Assembly (NCBI GenBank): GCA_947165895.1
Contig: CAMVCB010000002.1
Location: 124,001 to 188,000, forward strand
DNA from: an uncultured Treponema sp.
GTDB taxonomy: Bacteria; Spirochaetota; Spirochaetia; Treponematales; Treponemataceae
Direction: 5' to 3'
Length of the DNA: 64,000 nt
Under the pieces are notes generated by a model, which was not told the origin of the DNA, did no database searches, and worked only from the letters and a program-made list of their open reading frames with translations. Each line of letters starts with the position of its first letter. Position 1 is the stretch's first letter. Shown here in pieces: positions 8,401 to 16,460 of this stretch. A program made the position numbers and the translations under genes.

Positions 8401-9162
8401 CAGGTCGATTCCGGCAAGAAGGCGCTTGAGCCATTCTCCTAGAAGGGTTGCCCAATGCTTTCTGATGTATTCAAGCTGACCCCGCAGGCTGTTTGGACTG
8501 TAAACAACCGGCTCTCTCAGCATGGAAATCAAATCGTGATTGAAAGGGCCGAAATTTGGCTTTGATTTTGCATAGGCCTGAATTACTGCCCATGCTTTAT
8601 TGTAAAGAGGATTTTTCTGAAGTTCTAAATCATTAAAAAGAATGGCAAAAGGCTTGAAAGCAGGGTTTTCGTTTGCAAGGTGAAGAAGAATCATTTCTTC
8701 GAGTGTCTGTTCGCGGTTAGAGCGTTCAAGCCCTGTTCCAGCATCCAGACATTTTCTTGAAAGGTATTCTTTAGCCGATGTTTTTTCCTGATAAACTTCA
8801 ACAGGAGGAAATTCTTTCATAAAATCCAGAAGAAGTCCGTCAACCTTTTGACTCGTAAACTGCTTATCCAGGGTGGCCAGCATTTCCTGCATCATTGAAC
8901 TAAGTACATCCCGGCGGTAAAGCATGCAGACATAATGGAAAATTTCGTCCAGAAGTCCCATGGCGTTCAGCTGGCCGGCAGAAATCTGTTTATCTTCCTG
9001 TTTACGGCTCTTAAAAACGTCATTTATAAGCATGGCAAATTTACGCACGTTTGCCATATTTTTTATTACTACGTTTCCCGAAGAGGAGAAAAGTGCCGCG
9101 TCAAAATTACATAAATCACGGATTTTTCTTCCTACGTGAAACTCATTGTAAGAAATGTTCAT
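5482..9162 (-). CDS. Very large GH13 alpha-amylase-family protein with helical N-terminal and Lys-rich C-terminal extensions
   Basis: 1226 residues against roughly 450-650 for ordinary GH13 enzymes. Residues about 1-300 are an alpha-helical region I cannot place. The (beta/alpha)8 barrel spans about 300-760: region I SDMVPNHTG, nucleophile Asp526 in IIRFDAAMV, acid/base Glu591 in LLAEAFW. Region IV reads NNPDEE, keeping the Asp (652) but with Pro651 where most GH13 enzymes have His. Residues about 900-1200 are helical, ending in a Lys/Ala-rich tail (KKRAVKKPVSAAKKSKK). There is no signal peptide, so it is likely cytoplasmic. It lies 32 bp downstream of malQ with its own GGAAGG Shine-Dalgarno, so the two form an operon acting on glycogen or maltodextrin. 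Exact specificity cannot be read from the sequence. Confidence 0.85.
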   Translation of the reverse strand: MNISYNEFHVGRKIRDLCNFDAALFSSSGNVVIKNMANVRKFAMLINDVFKSRKQEDKQISAGQLNAMGLLDEIFHYVCMLYRRDVLSSMMQEMLATLDKQFTSQKVDGLLLDFMKEFPPVEVYQEKTSAKEYLSRKCLDAGTGLERSNREQTLEEMILLHLANENPAFKPFAILFNDLELQKNPLYNKAWAVIQAYAKSKPNFGPFNHDLISMLREPVVYSPNSLRGQLEYIRKHWATLLGEWLKRLLAGIDLISEEEKASWKGFGGGDLPDMQPYSFEELTKEYERFSPDRDWMPKVILMAKTVLVWLDQLTKQYGYPITRLDQIPDAELDKLRDEGFTGLWLIGLWERSNASKRIKQLCGNPEAAASAYSLFDYNIAGNIGGWDALANLRQRLWQRGIRLASDMVPNHTGMDSDWVMNKPDLFVQRRDCPFPTYTFNGENLSHDPRTSVYLEDHYYSKNDCAVVFKRVDNQTGDVRYIYHGNDGTGLPWNDTAQLDYLNPQTREEVIQQILHVARNFPIIRFDAAMVLAKKSIRRLWYPEPGHGGDIATRSETGLSTQQFNDAIPNEFWREVVDRVAQEVPDTLLLAEAFWMMEGFFVRTLGMHRVYNSAFMNMLKKEENQKYRDTVKNTITFDPQILKRYVNFMNNPDEETAIAQFGDGDKYFGVCTLMVTMPGLPMFGHGQIEGYTEKYGMEYTKAYKDEKPNQWLVDRHWREIFPLMHKRHIFANVENFLFYDLWDNGHVNENVFAYSNSCGNEYAVVFYNNKYDRASGWIKQSDPYAVKTADGIQMRSRSISEGLNLTAEDDKYLIFREHKSQLWYIRKSSEICEKGMYVALNGFEYQVLLDVHQVSDFADHRYKILCESLNGKGCEDIEIAWQEIIYKDLYSALNAFAEKALKPLAKAFGLEYKKPEILAEKSEKEVKASKAKTKAKKEDKPSLISDKELKTIFADAKESALTFFTEAKKFAGETKTLAPEKAFALFESRVKVLAKIHNEKAVKMPKDITASLARCKDSISFAKTMETALPGLELALLSWALTADFAESGLAAKWAFGRKLSHFLKAEQIVENEDRYAFIKLFILASVSSSSGIEKDSKKLALNIAELLVNSQNAGALSGANTFDNIKWFNKEVIEASLNQIVLFMLLDAKPAQVTAILALYKTLQTAKLKAAYKCELLLKQFMPKAAARRKSDTAKTVKSPAKAEAKTASKKRAVKKPVSAAKKSKK

Positions 9163-9194
9163 TTTGTTTTTTTTCCTTCCTAACTTTATTAATT

Positions 9195-11234
9195 TTATTT
9201 TCTGGCTTTTGAAAGAGCCTTTATTTTTTCTGTAAGATTGTCATCTTTCGTAAGTTCTTCAATATCAAGAGGAAGTCTGTAAGTCCAGTTGAATTGAGAA
9301 ACAGAGCCAGGAATATTGATTCTTTCATCAGCAGCATTATCAAGCCAGTAGCGTTTTTCCATATAAAGGAAATCCTGAATTGGAACTATCAGCCACATAC
9401 TGTTTGCTTTTGTGCAGGCTGAAAGAATTTTCTGTGCAAGCTCCGGTGTAAATTCCTGTGCAGCAAGTTTTTCTGCTTCGGCCCAGTCCTGTTTAATTCC
9501 AAAATCTCCGGCATTTTCAAAAACAAATGCTTTAATACTGTCTTTTTCATCATTCCACCACTGGCGGATAGTAGAAGAATCATGAACTGATGTTGTAGCA
9601 ACAGAAAGCGGCGAATAGTCTGCAAAATGCATGTATGGCTGTCCTGCTTCTTCCCATTTTCGGCTCCAGCGGATTACGCGAAGACCCAGAATTCCGTTTT
9701 TCTGCATGATTTCAGGCACGCATCTGATGTTTACACCAAGGTCTTCACCGCAGGGAGTCATTTTTACTGCTTTTGTCAGTTCTGAAAGAATTTCATCTGA
9801 CTGCTTTTTCCACAAAGCTTCATTTTTAACGTCCAGAACATCAAATTCCTTTTTAAGCAGGTCTTTTTCGCGGTCTGAGAGGGTCTGCCATGAAGTTGAT
9901 TTGAAGTAAATCCATAGAGGAACAAATTTGTTTTTTGCAACTTCAAGAAGGGTGCGGTTTGACCAGTATTCAACAAGCTTCTGACGGATTCTGTTAGCGG
10001 CGTCATCATTGCAGAATTCAGAAAGGTTGGTCCAGTAAATCTGCTGTGAGCCCTTTACAGTTTTTTTGAAGCGCCATAGCTCTTCGTTTTCGATTTTGTC
10101 ACAAAAAACTGAAAGAATTTTGTGGGCGCTTTCGTGGTTCCATGTGATGTCTTCGATTACTCCTGTTGGAATATGGGGCTGGCTGAGCCAGCGGATTCTT
10201 TCATCATCAAAGCCAAGCTTGTATAAATCATCGATTTTAAGGGCTGTGTAAGGCTCTGTGTGGCCGTTGATGGCATTTGCGTCTGTGTCCGGTATAGCCC
10301 AGATGCGGAAAAATCCCAGAATGTGGTCTAAGCGGTAAGCGTCATAGTATTTTTCTGAAAGGGTCAGGCGCTTTTTCCACCAGGAATAACCGTCAGCCTT
10401 AAGGTTTTTCCAGTTATAGGTTGGAAAGCCCCAGTTCTGGCCGGTTGGGTTCTCATTATCAACAGGGGAACCTGCCCTCAGACTCTGATTAAAGAACTGA
10501 GGAAAAGCCCATGCATCACATGAATCGTCATTCATCAAAATAGGCATGTCGCCCTTGATTTTAATTCCAAGCTCATGAACTTTTTTTGTAGCGGCAGAAA
10601 ACTGCTGGTCAGCAATCATCTGGCACCAGGCATGGAAAAGGTGTTCCTTTAAGAAAGCCTTTGTGTTCCAGAGCTTTTTTATTTCTTCAGGAGTCTTCTG
10701 CTGGTCGTCTTTGTGCCAGCTTTTCCAGCTTGCCTGCTCGTAATTATGCTTAAGGTTTTTATAAACTGCGTAGGTTTTTACCCAGTCATTTTCGCTGATC
10801 CACTTTGCAAGTGCGGCATCTGCACTGCCTTTTTTGTAGGTTTCGCTGTTGGAGTAAAGGTCAAGAAGAAGAAGCTCCTTTGCCTTTGAAATTCCGCTGT
10901 AGTCAAAGCGGGCTGCGCCAGAGAATTTTGCAATGAATTCGTCGTATTTTTCCTTGAAGCGGGAATCTGAATTATAAAATTCGTCAAAGCCAGGAATGTC
11001 TTTTAATCTGATATAGATTGGATGAAGGGCATAAGCCGACAGACCTGAGTATGGAGAGCTTTGAGTTCCTGTGTCGTTTACAGGAAGCAGCTGAATTATA
11101 TCAATATCTGATTTTTTGCAGAATTCTGCAAAAACAGCAAGGTCCGGGTATTCACCGATTACAGGGTTTTCTTTTGTGTACAATGCTCCAAGTGGAAGAG
11201 CAATACCAAGAATTTTTTTATCAGTTTTATTCAT
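9195..11234 (-). CDS. malQ: 4-alpha-glucanotransferase (amylomaltase), GH77
   Basis: About 679 residues from the preferred ATG at 11234; an in-frame ATG at 11261 would add nine residues (MQFYVIILC) that do not look like part of the family. MalQ transfers maltodextrin segments and releases glucose. Family marks are LPLGALYT, LPVNDTGTQSSPYSGLSAYALHPIYI, KGDMPILM, DAYRLDHILGFFRIW (nucleophile Asp), CGEDLG (acid/base Glu) and SVHDSSTIRQWW. It is the first gene of an operon with the GH13 gene. A TATAAT box at 11247-11242 is seven nt from the chosen ATG and inside the longer reading, which argues for the shorter protein and a leaderless transcript. Confidence 0.93.
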   Translation of the reverse strand: MNKTDKKILGIALPLGALYTKENPVIGEYPDLAVFAEFCKKSDIDIIQLLPVNDTGTQSSPYSGLSAYALHPIYIRLKDIPGFDEFYNSDSRFKEKYDEFIAKFSGAARFDYSGISKAKELLLLDLYSNSETYKKGSADAALAKWISENDWVKTYAVYKNLKHNYEQASWKSWHKDDQQKTPEEIKKLWNTKAFLKEHLFHAWCQMIADQQFSAATKKVHELGIKIKGDMPILMNDDSCDAWAFPQFFNQSLRAGSPVDNENPTGQNWGFPTYNWKNLKADGYSWWKKRLTLSEKYYDAYRLDHILGFFRIWAIPDTDANAINGHTEPYTALKIDDLYKLGFDDERIRWLSQPHIPTGVIEDITWNHESAHKILSVFCDKIENEELWRFKKTVKGSQQIYWTNLSEFCNDDAANRIRQKLVEYWSNRTLLEVAKNKFVPLWIYFKSTSWQTLSDREKDLLKKEFDVLDVKNEALWKKQSDEILSELTKAVKMTPCGEDLGVNIRCVPEIMQKNGILGLRVIRWSRKWEEAGQPYMHFADYSPLSVATTSVHDSSTIRQWWNDEKDSIKAFVFENAGDFGIKQDWAEAEKLAAQEFTPELAQKILSACTKANSMWLIVPIQDFLYMEKRYWLDNAADERINIPGSVSQFNWTYRLPLDIEELTKDDNLTEKIKALSKARK

Positions 11235-11323
11235 GCACAAAATTATAACATAAAATTGCATAAAATGAATAAAAAAACGCTGATTTTCGAAAAAATAGTT
11301 TAAGGTTCAACTAATAAAAGAGC

Positions 11324-11353
11324 AAAAAAATCCCGCCCAAAAATTGGACGGGA
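11324..11353 (-). terminator. Terminator after the exported protein gene
   Basis: Minus-strand stem CCCGTCC/GGGCGGG (one G-U pair) with a short A/T loop, followed by a run of seven T residues, about 20 nt past the stop of the 11374-12162 gene. Confidence 0.88.
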
Positions 11354-11373
11354 GATAAAATCAAGAAAAATAA

Positions 11374-12162
11374 TTATTCATTGATTTCGATTGATGCAAG
11401 TCCGCCTTTGTCTGCGCGTTTTACATCTCTAATAGTTCCTTTTACAGTATAAAGAGGATCTGATGTTGTTTCATTTGTGTAAACTGTTACAGGAACGTAT
11501 TCAGCCTTAGGCATTCCTCCGACACCAGTTTTGTAACCGCAGAATGCTTTTCCTGTGATTACGTTAGCGTAGTCTCCGCCTGCTGCCTCAACCTTGCTTA
11601 CATAAATCTGGAATTCAGCCGGTTTACCGATGATTTTGTTGTCAGAAACGAACTTCTTGAAAATCAGGGCAGTCTGTCTTGAGATGTTGCTCATGATTAC
11701 AGGAGATGTAAGAGCCTTGCTCAATTTTTCCTGATATTCCTGATCACCCCATGAAATAAGACGTTTTGCCAGGTCTTTTTTGATGATGGCTGCAAGTCTG
11801 TCAGTAGATTTCTTTGTGTTGGATGTTTGAGTTGCAGTTTCCAAAGGATTTCCGTCTTTGTCAGAGCCAATTGTTGTCATATCAGATACTGCTACAACAA
11901 AGTCTGTTTCTGTTCGCGAAATTGCTACAGTGTAATCCTGTCTGATGTATCCTACTGTGTGTTTCTGAACATTGTAACCTGTAATTACATATTCATTGTT
12001 TGCAATATCTGCAATCTGAAGTTCACTCTCTTTGAAAGATTCGCTGTCATTTGCAAATTCCAGAACTACTGGAAGAATATCTCTTGAAGCAGGGATTTTC
12101 TGAGCAAATAAAGATGTAAAACCAAGAAGCATGCTTGCTGTTAATACGATAAGTCTTTTCAT
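11374..12162 (-). CDS. Exported protein of unknown function, 262 aa
   Basis: A clear Sec signal peptide (MKRLIVLTASMLLGFTSLFA, probable cleavage at AQ near residue 21) is followed by a soluble domain of about 240 residues, rich in beta-type segments and without further membrane spans. There is no lipobox cysteine, so it is likely periplasmic. I do not recognise the family. It has a strong AGGAGG Shine-Dalgarno and its own terminator, so it appears monocistronic. The C-terminal part (VKGTIRDVKRADKGGLASIEINE) looks like an OB- or Ig-type beta domain, but this is a guess. Confidence 0.75.
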   Translation of the reverse strand: MKRLIVLTASMLLGFTSLFAQKIPASRDILPVVLEFANDSESFKESELQIADIANNEYVITGYNVQKHTVGYIRQDYTVAISRTETDFVVAVSDMTTIGSDKDGNPLETATQTSNTKKSTDRLAAIIKKDLAKRLISWGDQEYQEKLSKALTSPVIMSNISRQTALIFKKFVSDNKIIGKPAEFQIYVSKVEAAGGDYANVITGKAFCGYKTGVGGMPKAEYVPVTVYTNETTSDPLYTVKGTIRDVKRADKGGLASIEINE

Positions 12163-12257
12163 TTTTTTTGTTCCTCCTGATGAAAACTAATTAAAAAATG
12201 TTATTATTATTATAACCCAAAAAAGAAAGCACGCAAGAAAAAAATACAATTTAGAGA

Positions 12258-13277
12258 TTAACAATGAAATATTGGTTTTGCCAGTTTATTTGAGAATGGC
12301 TGAGGGCGGCGGAAATCAGGCAGCCAGCTTGTGTCGTCGGAAAGTTCCTGATAGAAAAGATAATCAAAGTCGAAGGCTTCGATTAAATCCTGAATATCGC
12401 CGTCTTCCTGGGCGGTTACAAGGCGGTTTTCTATAGAAGAAAGTGATTTCTGGCGCTTTTCTGCCCGGTCTTTTTCTTCTTCAAAAGGAACAGGCGTGTA
12501 CTGGTTCATAAGAGAGATGACTGCGTCCCCGTCTGCATTTTCCTTGAGCCAGGTAAGAACATCTGCGGTTTCCTGAAAGTGGCCCGGAAGGTAAAGGTGA
12601 CGGATGATTACACCCTGAAGCATTTTCTCTTTAGAACAGAGATTGCCACTTTCCCGGTCGATGCCGTTCTTTTCTTTGATTCTGAAGGGATGATTTTTTA
12701 TCATCCAGCTGATTGCTTTTTTTGCGGTCTCAGGATAATCCTCTGCGGCAAAAAGATTTTTTGAAAGCTGGGGATTTAAGGTTTTGAGGTCCGGCAGCCA
12801 GATTGTAACAAGGCCTTTAAGGAGTTCCAGCATTTCTACTGATTCATAGGCTGAAGAGTTCCAGCAGAAGGGGAGGGAAATGCCGTCTTCTTTTGCGTTA
12901 CGGATAAATTCTGCTAAAAGTGGAATGTGATGGCTTGGCGTTACAAGGTTGATATTTTCTGCACCGGCCTTTTCTAGGTCATGGCAGATTTTTGTGAAAT
13001 TTTCTGAAGTCAGGGGGGCTCCTAAACCGTCCTGGGAAATCTGATAGTTCTGGCAGAAGGCGCAGCGCAGGGTACAGCCGGTAAGGAAGATGGTGCCGCT
13101 TCCTCCGTGTACGGTGATTAAGGGTTCTTCGCCAAAGTGAAGTCCCGCAAAGGCGGCGCGAAGTTCGGAAGTTTCACCGCAGACGCCTCTTTTACCTTCC
13201 AGACGGTTGACGCCGCATTTTCGGGGGCACTGAGTACAAGATTTATAATATGATGAAATATTTTCTGGGATAGGCAT
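12258..13277 (-). CDS. PflX-like radical SAM protein
   Basis: 339 residues resembling the pyruvate-formate-lyase-activase homologues of COG1313. The radical-SAM CxxxCxxC is Cys68/Cys72/Cys75 in GCTLRCAFCQNYQIS. An additional N-terminal cysteine set (Cys14, 17, 21, 33) probably carries a second metal site, as is usual in this family. The glycine-rich SAM strand is replaced by the NLVTPSHH block typical of PflX. The substrate is unknown. It lies nine bp downstream of a small unknown gene on the same strand, so the two are very likely co-transcribed; the PflX gene has no good Shine-Dalgarno of its own. Confidence 0.85.
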   Translation of the reverse strand: MPIPENISSYYKSCTQCPRKCGVNRLEGKRGVCGETSELRAAFAGLHFGEEPLITVHGGSGTIFLTGCTLRCAFCQNYQISQDGLGAPLTSENFTKICHDLEKAGAENINLVTPSHHIPLLAEFIRNAKEDGISLPFCWNSSAYESVEMLELLKGLVTIWLPDLKTLNPQLSKNLFAAEDYPETAKKAISWMIKNHPFRIKEKNGIDRESGNLCSKEKMLQGVIIRHLYLPGHFQETADVLTWLKENADGDAVISLMNQYTPVPFEEEKDRAEKRQKSLSSIENRLVTAQEDGDIQDLIEAFDFDYLFYQELSDDTSWLPDFRRPQPFSNKLAKPIFHC

Positions 13278-13286
13278 AAGCTTAAG

Positions 13287-13688
13287 CTAATATGCCCCCT
13301 TACTTACAAGAGTTGACATGAGGGTCTGGAGGGAATCCATCGGAAGGTCATCGGCCTCGTAGCGGACAATGTCGGCGAGTTCGGTCCAGTCGTTAGCGGC
13401 AAGGGAATCTGTGTCGTCATCGCCTTCAAGAAAGGAGAGCATGGCGGCAAGCTTTTCGATATTACCGGAAGACGGCTCGTTTGCAAGGTCTGAAGAATTA
13501 TGAATATATTCGTTTTCCCAGTATTCAAAAACAGAGTTTGCAAGAGTTTCCGGGACGCTGGTAAATCGGGCAAAAAGCTTCTGAAGATCCGGAGCAATGC
13601 GCATAAAATCAGATTTTCCGCTGTTAGTCTGGCGGTCGTGCTTAAGAATGCGCTGAATATCGGCTTGAAATTTTGATACGTCGGTCAT
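13287..13688 (-). CDS. Hypothetical protein, 133 aa, co-transcribed with the PflX-like gene
   Basis: A small acidic, mostly helical cytoplasmic protein that I do not recognise. No signal peptide, membrane segment or cysteine cluster is present. It is the first gene of a two-gene unit with the PflX-like radical SAM gene (gap nine bp). The ATG at 13688 has no Shine-Dalgarno. A perfect TATAAT at 13701-13696 lies seven nt before it, in a context (TATAATACCCCCTATG) almost identical to that of the NUDIX gene at 22784, suggesting a leaderless transcript. Confidence 0.75.
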   Translation of the reverse strand: MTDVSKFQADIQRILKHDRQTNSGKSDFMRIAPDLQKLFARFTSVPETLANSVFEYWENEYIHNSSDLANEPSSGNIEKLAAMLSFLEGDDDTDSLAANDWTELADIVRYEADDLPMDSLQTLMSTLVSKGAY

Positions 13689-13730
13689 AGGGGGTATTAT
13701 ATAGCAAAAAGAATAACTAAGAAAGTGATT

Positions 13731-13840
13731 TACAAAAATAGCAGGACGTGGGACGCAGGCGGAAATTAAGGGGGAACCGCTGTGCGGGGTGATACCTTGA
13801 TTTTCGCCGTCGCTGGGACCCGCGGTCTGCTATTTTTGTA
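13731..13840. repeat. 110-nt long inverted-repeat element
   Basis: Perfect 14-bp arms (13731-13744, TACAAAAATAGCAG, and 13827-13840) enclose a second imperfect arm pair (GGCGGAAATTAAGG with CCTTGATTTTCGCC, two mismatches) and a small G/C-rich apical hairpin. It fills the gap between two divergent genes. The right half (13797-13841) recurs at 62778-62822 upstream of pgk with 39 of 45 bases identical, so this is a dispersed element and not a one-off terminator. Confidence 0.75.
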
Positions 13841-13874
13841 GAGCAGGAGGATTTTATTCGTTATACTATTTGCT

Positions 13875-14768
13875 ATGTTCAGCGATACACACTTTCACTT
13901 TCAGAATATGACAGAAAACCGTGGAATTGACGGGGCTGCAGCTTTGACTGCCATGGCCGGCCGTAACTGTGCCTTTGGCCTTGATATTGGTACTGAAGCG
14001 GATGACCTTTTGGAACGTCAGGCCTGCGTAGAAAAGGCGGTAAGTCAGATGGATTTTGATGCGGCTTCTAAGGCGCGGAACTTTCTTTATTTTTCTGCCG
14101 GAATCTGGCCAAGTGTAGATGAAATTCATGCGCGGACTGAGCGAATTGAAGTTTTGAAGGCCCAGATTGAGGGCGCGTCAAATGATAAAAATCAGGATAC
14201 ACTGCATCGTAAAATTGTAGCTCTTGGGGAGTTTGGTCTGGATCATCACTGGAATCCGGCTGGGGTTGACGGCCGGTCTGAAAGTGATTTTGATGATAAA
14301 ACCTTTTTTGGCGAGCAGGAGCTTTTTGAAATGCAGCTTAATCTTGCCCGGGAAATGAAGCTTCCTTCTATAATACATAGCCGCGATGCCTTTGACGATA
14401 CTCTTGCCTGCATCAAGCGGGTTGGAAATCACGACGGAATCATTCACTGTTACAGCTACGGTCTTGAAGAAGCAAAAAAGTTTCTGGATTTGGGCTGGTA
14501 TATCAGTTTTAGCGGAAGTGTTACCTATACCAAAAAATCTAAAATGGAAGATATGCTGGCGCTGCTGCGTTATGTACCGGAAGACCGTATTTTGTGTGAA
14601 ACTGATTCTCCTTACCTGGCGCCGGTGCCTTTGCGCGGTCAGGCCTGCTCTCCGGTTTTTGTGGAGCATACCTACCGTTTTATTGCGGATGCCCGCGGTG
14701 TGACTGCGGAAGAGCTTAGCGAAACGGTGGATAGAAATATAGAAAACTTGTTTTTTAAGCGCGGATAG
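13875..14768 (+). CDS. tatD: TatD-family metal-dependent hydrolase
   Basis: 297 residues. All metal-binding stations of the TatD amidohydrolase fold are visible: THFHF near the N-terminus, GEFGLD (Glu), IIHSRDA, IIHCYS and ETDSPYLAP followed by the C-terminal NIENLF. The family acts as 3'-5' DNase/RNase and D-aminoacyl-tRNA-type hydrolase. An acidic loop at about residues 100-135 is longer than in E. coli TatD. There is no Shine-Dalgarno; TATACT at 13862-13867 is seven nt before the ATG, and the repeat element at 13731-13840 ends 34 nt upstream. Downstream it converges on the rsuA-type gene. Confidence 0.92.
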   Translation: MFSDTHFHFQNMTENRGIDGAAALTAMAGRNCAFGLDIGTEADDLLERQACVEKAVSQMDFDAASKARNFLYFSAGIWPSVDEIHARTERIEVLKAQIEGASNDKNQDTLHRKIVALGEFGLDHHWNPAGVDGRSESDFDDKTFFGEQELFEMQLNLAREMKLPSIIHSRDAFDDTLACIKRVGNHDGIIHCYSYGLEEAKKFLDLGWYISFSGSVTYTKKSKMEDMLALLRYVPEDRILCETDSPYLAPVPLRGQACSPVFVEHTYRFIADARGVTAEELSETVDRNIENLFFKRG

Positions 14769-14780
14769 TTTTGAGTTTTT

Positions 14781-14820
14781 TATCCGTGGCCTATCCGTGC
14801 TTATCTGCGTTCATCCGTGT
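14781..14820. repeat. ATCYGTG-type short repeat cluster
   Basis: Three copies of ATCCGTG and one of ATCTGCG occur in 40 nt between tatD and the convergent rsuA-type gene. The repeat overlaps the last codons of the latter, supplying the residues DTDERR. Related clusters are at 16412-16444 and 62661-62765. Confidence 0.6.
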
Positions 14821-15424
14821 CGAAACTTCTTATTTCTTCTTCACTAAGTTTCCTCCATTGGCCTGGGGCAAGATTTTCATCCAGGCTTATTGAACCGATG
14901 GAAATCCTGTGGAGGCTTACAACTTCGTTTTCCAGCGCAAGAAAGATGCGGCGGACTTCGTGGAATTTTCCTTCGGTGACTGTGATTCGGCAGCTGTCTG
15001 GGGTCAGCCATTCAAGCTGAGCGGGTGCGGAGGTCTGTTCCGGGGCTTTGTGGTCCGGGGGCAGGAGGATGCCTGAGGCGCATTTTTTGATGCAGGTCAT
15101 CCGGCATTCGGGACTTTCGACCGGACTTTTTAAGCTGACCAGGTAAGTTTTTTTAATGGCAGATTCCGGCGCAGTCAGACGGTGGGAAAAATAGCCGTCG
15201 GTAGTCAGAAGAAGCAGGCCTGAACTTTCGGCGTCCAGGCGCCCTGCCGTGTGTAAGCGGCAGCCGCGTGGGGCAGAGAATGCCTGCTTCTTCATATCAT
15301 CATCCAGAAAAGAAAAAACGGTTGGATGCGAATCGCTGGCGGTGGCACAAACGGCACCCAGAGGCTTATTCATCATCAGGTAAAGGTGAGGAAAATCGGG
15401 ATTTCTGCGGGCGCTTTTTCTCAT
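14801..15424 (-). CDS. RsuA/RluE-type pseudouridine synthase without S4 domain
   Basis: 207 residues. The catalytic signature AGRLDAESSGLLLLTTDG (residues about 60-77, catalytic Asp in GRLD) and the downstream EGKFHEVRRIFLAL motif identify the RsuA/RluB/RluE/RluF family, which isomerises uridine in rRNA or tRNA. It begins almost at the catalytic core (LYLMMNKPLGAVCA), so the N-terminal S4 RNA-binding domain of RsuA is absent, as in RluE. Its ATG overlaps the stop of the upstream methyltransferase by four bases, a translational-coupling arrangement. The last codons fall in an ATCCGTG repeat cluster. Confidence 0.88.
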   Translation of the reverse strand: MRKSARRNPDFPHLYLMMNKPLGAVCATASDSHPTVFSFLDDDMKKQAFSAPRGCRLHTAGRLDAESSGLLLLTTDGYFSHRLTAPESAIKKTYLVSLKSPVESPECRMTCIKKCASGILLPPDHKAPEQTSAPAQLEWLTPDSCRITVTEGKFHEVRRIFLALENEVVSLHRISIGSISLDENLAPGQWRKLSEEEIRSFDTDERR

Positions 15425-16374
15425 AGGCGGGCGGTAGTGTTGGCTGTGTTTCGTTCCCAGAAGACGCCGTTGGCATAGCCCTGAATTGAAGAGTCGCTTT
15501 CTGCCAGAGTCAGGCGTTTTTCTGCCAGCAGGGCATATTCTTCATTTAATTCTACGCCCACGTAGCGGCGGCCCAGTTTTTTTGCAACAACGCTTGCGGT
15601 TCCGCTTCCCAAAAAGGGGTCAAAAATTACGTCGTCAGGCCGGCTGCTTGCCAGAATCAGCTTTGCGTAGAGTTTTTCGGGCTTTTGGGTCGGATGGTCG
15701 GTGTTTTCGGGCATGGACCAGAAAGGAACGCTGATGTCGTCCCAGAAGTTTGAAGGGCAGGTGTCGCGGAAGTTTCCCTTTTCTGTTTTTTCCCAGTCTT
15801 TGGGTTTTCCGTCCTGCTTGTAGGGCGCAATTACCCGGCGGCGGATTTTTACTGCCTCCAGATTAAAATAGTAGTCGTCCGGATTTTTTACGGCAAACCA
15901 GATGTCTTCCATGCCGTTTTTCCAGTTTGATTTTGCGCCCCGGCCTTTTTCCCTCTGCCAGGTGATTCGGTTTAAAATTGTAAGTTCTTTCTGGACGGCC
16001 CGCTGAAGGGAAGATGTGCATTTCCAGTCGCCGCAGATGTAGAGTGAGCCTGTTGCTTTAAGTTTGCGGCAAACATGCGGGAACCAGCCTGCTAAATATT
16101 CGTCGTAAGCTTCTTCTGAGCGGGCATTAAAATGAAGGCCGTTGAAATTGCGGGAAAGATTGTAGGGCGGGTCGATTATAATCAGGTCGGCAAAGGCATC
16201 CGGAAGGCGGGGAAGAACTTCTATAAGGTCTGAGTTTATTGTGCGGTTTAAAAAGCTTTCCGGGGCGTCTGCTCTGATATCATTTGCACCGGCAAGTTTC
16301 CCCTTTAATTCCGTGATTTCATTTTCTAAAAGTGTTATAGTTCTGTTTCTTGGAGCACGAGTTTTTTCCTGCAT
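15421..16374 (-). CDS. Orphan beta-class DNA methyltransferase
   Basis: 317 residues. Motif IV DPPYNL occurs near residue 87, and motif I (DPFLGSGTASVVAKKLGRRYVGVELNEEYA) near the C-terminus: the order of beta-class N6-adenine or N4-cytosine methyltransferases. A central target-recognition region lies between them. No restriction endonuclease gene is adjacent, so this looks like an orphan epigenetic enzyme. It is co-transcribed and overlapping with the pseudouridine synthase gene. A TATACT box at 16388-16383 sits eight nt before the ATG and there is no Shine-Dalgarno. Recognition sequence cannot be deduced. Confidence 0.88.
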   Translation of the reverse strand: MQEKTRAPRNRTITLLENEITELKGKLAGANDIRADAPESFLNRTINSDLIEVLPRLPDAFADLIIIDPPYNLSRNFNGLHFNARSEEAYDEYLAGWFPHVCRKLKATGSLYICGDWKCTSSLQRAVQKELTILNRITWQREKGRGAKSNWKNGMEDIWFAVKNPDDYYFNLEAVKIRRRVIAPYKQDGKPKDWEKTEKGNFRDTCPSNFWDDISVPFWSMPENTDHPTQKPEKLYAKLILASSRPDDVIFDPFLGSGTASVVAKKLGRRYVGVELNEEYALLAEKRLTLAESDSSIQGYANGVFWERNTANTTARL

Positions 16375-16411
16375 AATGTGATAGTATAATTGAAATACGG
16401 ATAAAAAAAAA

Positions 16412-16444
16412 CTTATCTGTGTTTATCTGTGCCATATCTGTGGC
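16412..16444. repeat. ATCTGTG-type short repeat cluster
   Basis: Three ATCTGTG units at about 10-12 nt spacing precede the YkgJ-like gene. The order and spacing match the cluster at 62728-62760, base for base in most positions. Confidence 0.6.
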
Positions 16445-16460
16445 TATTATTGAGGAATAT

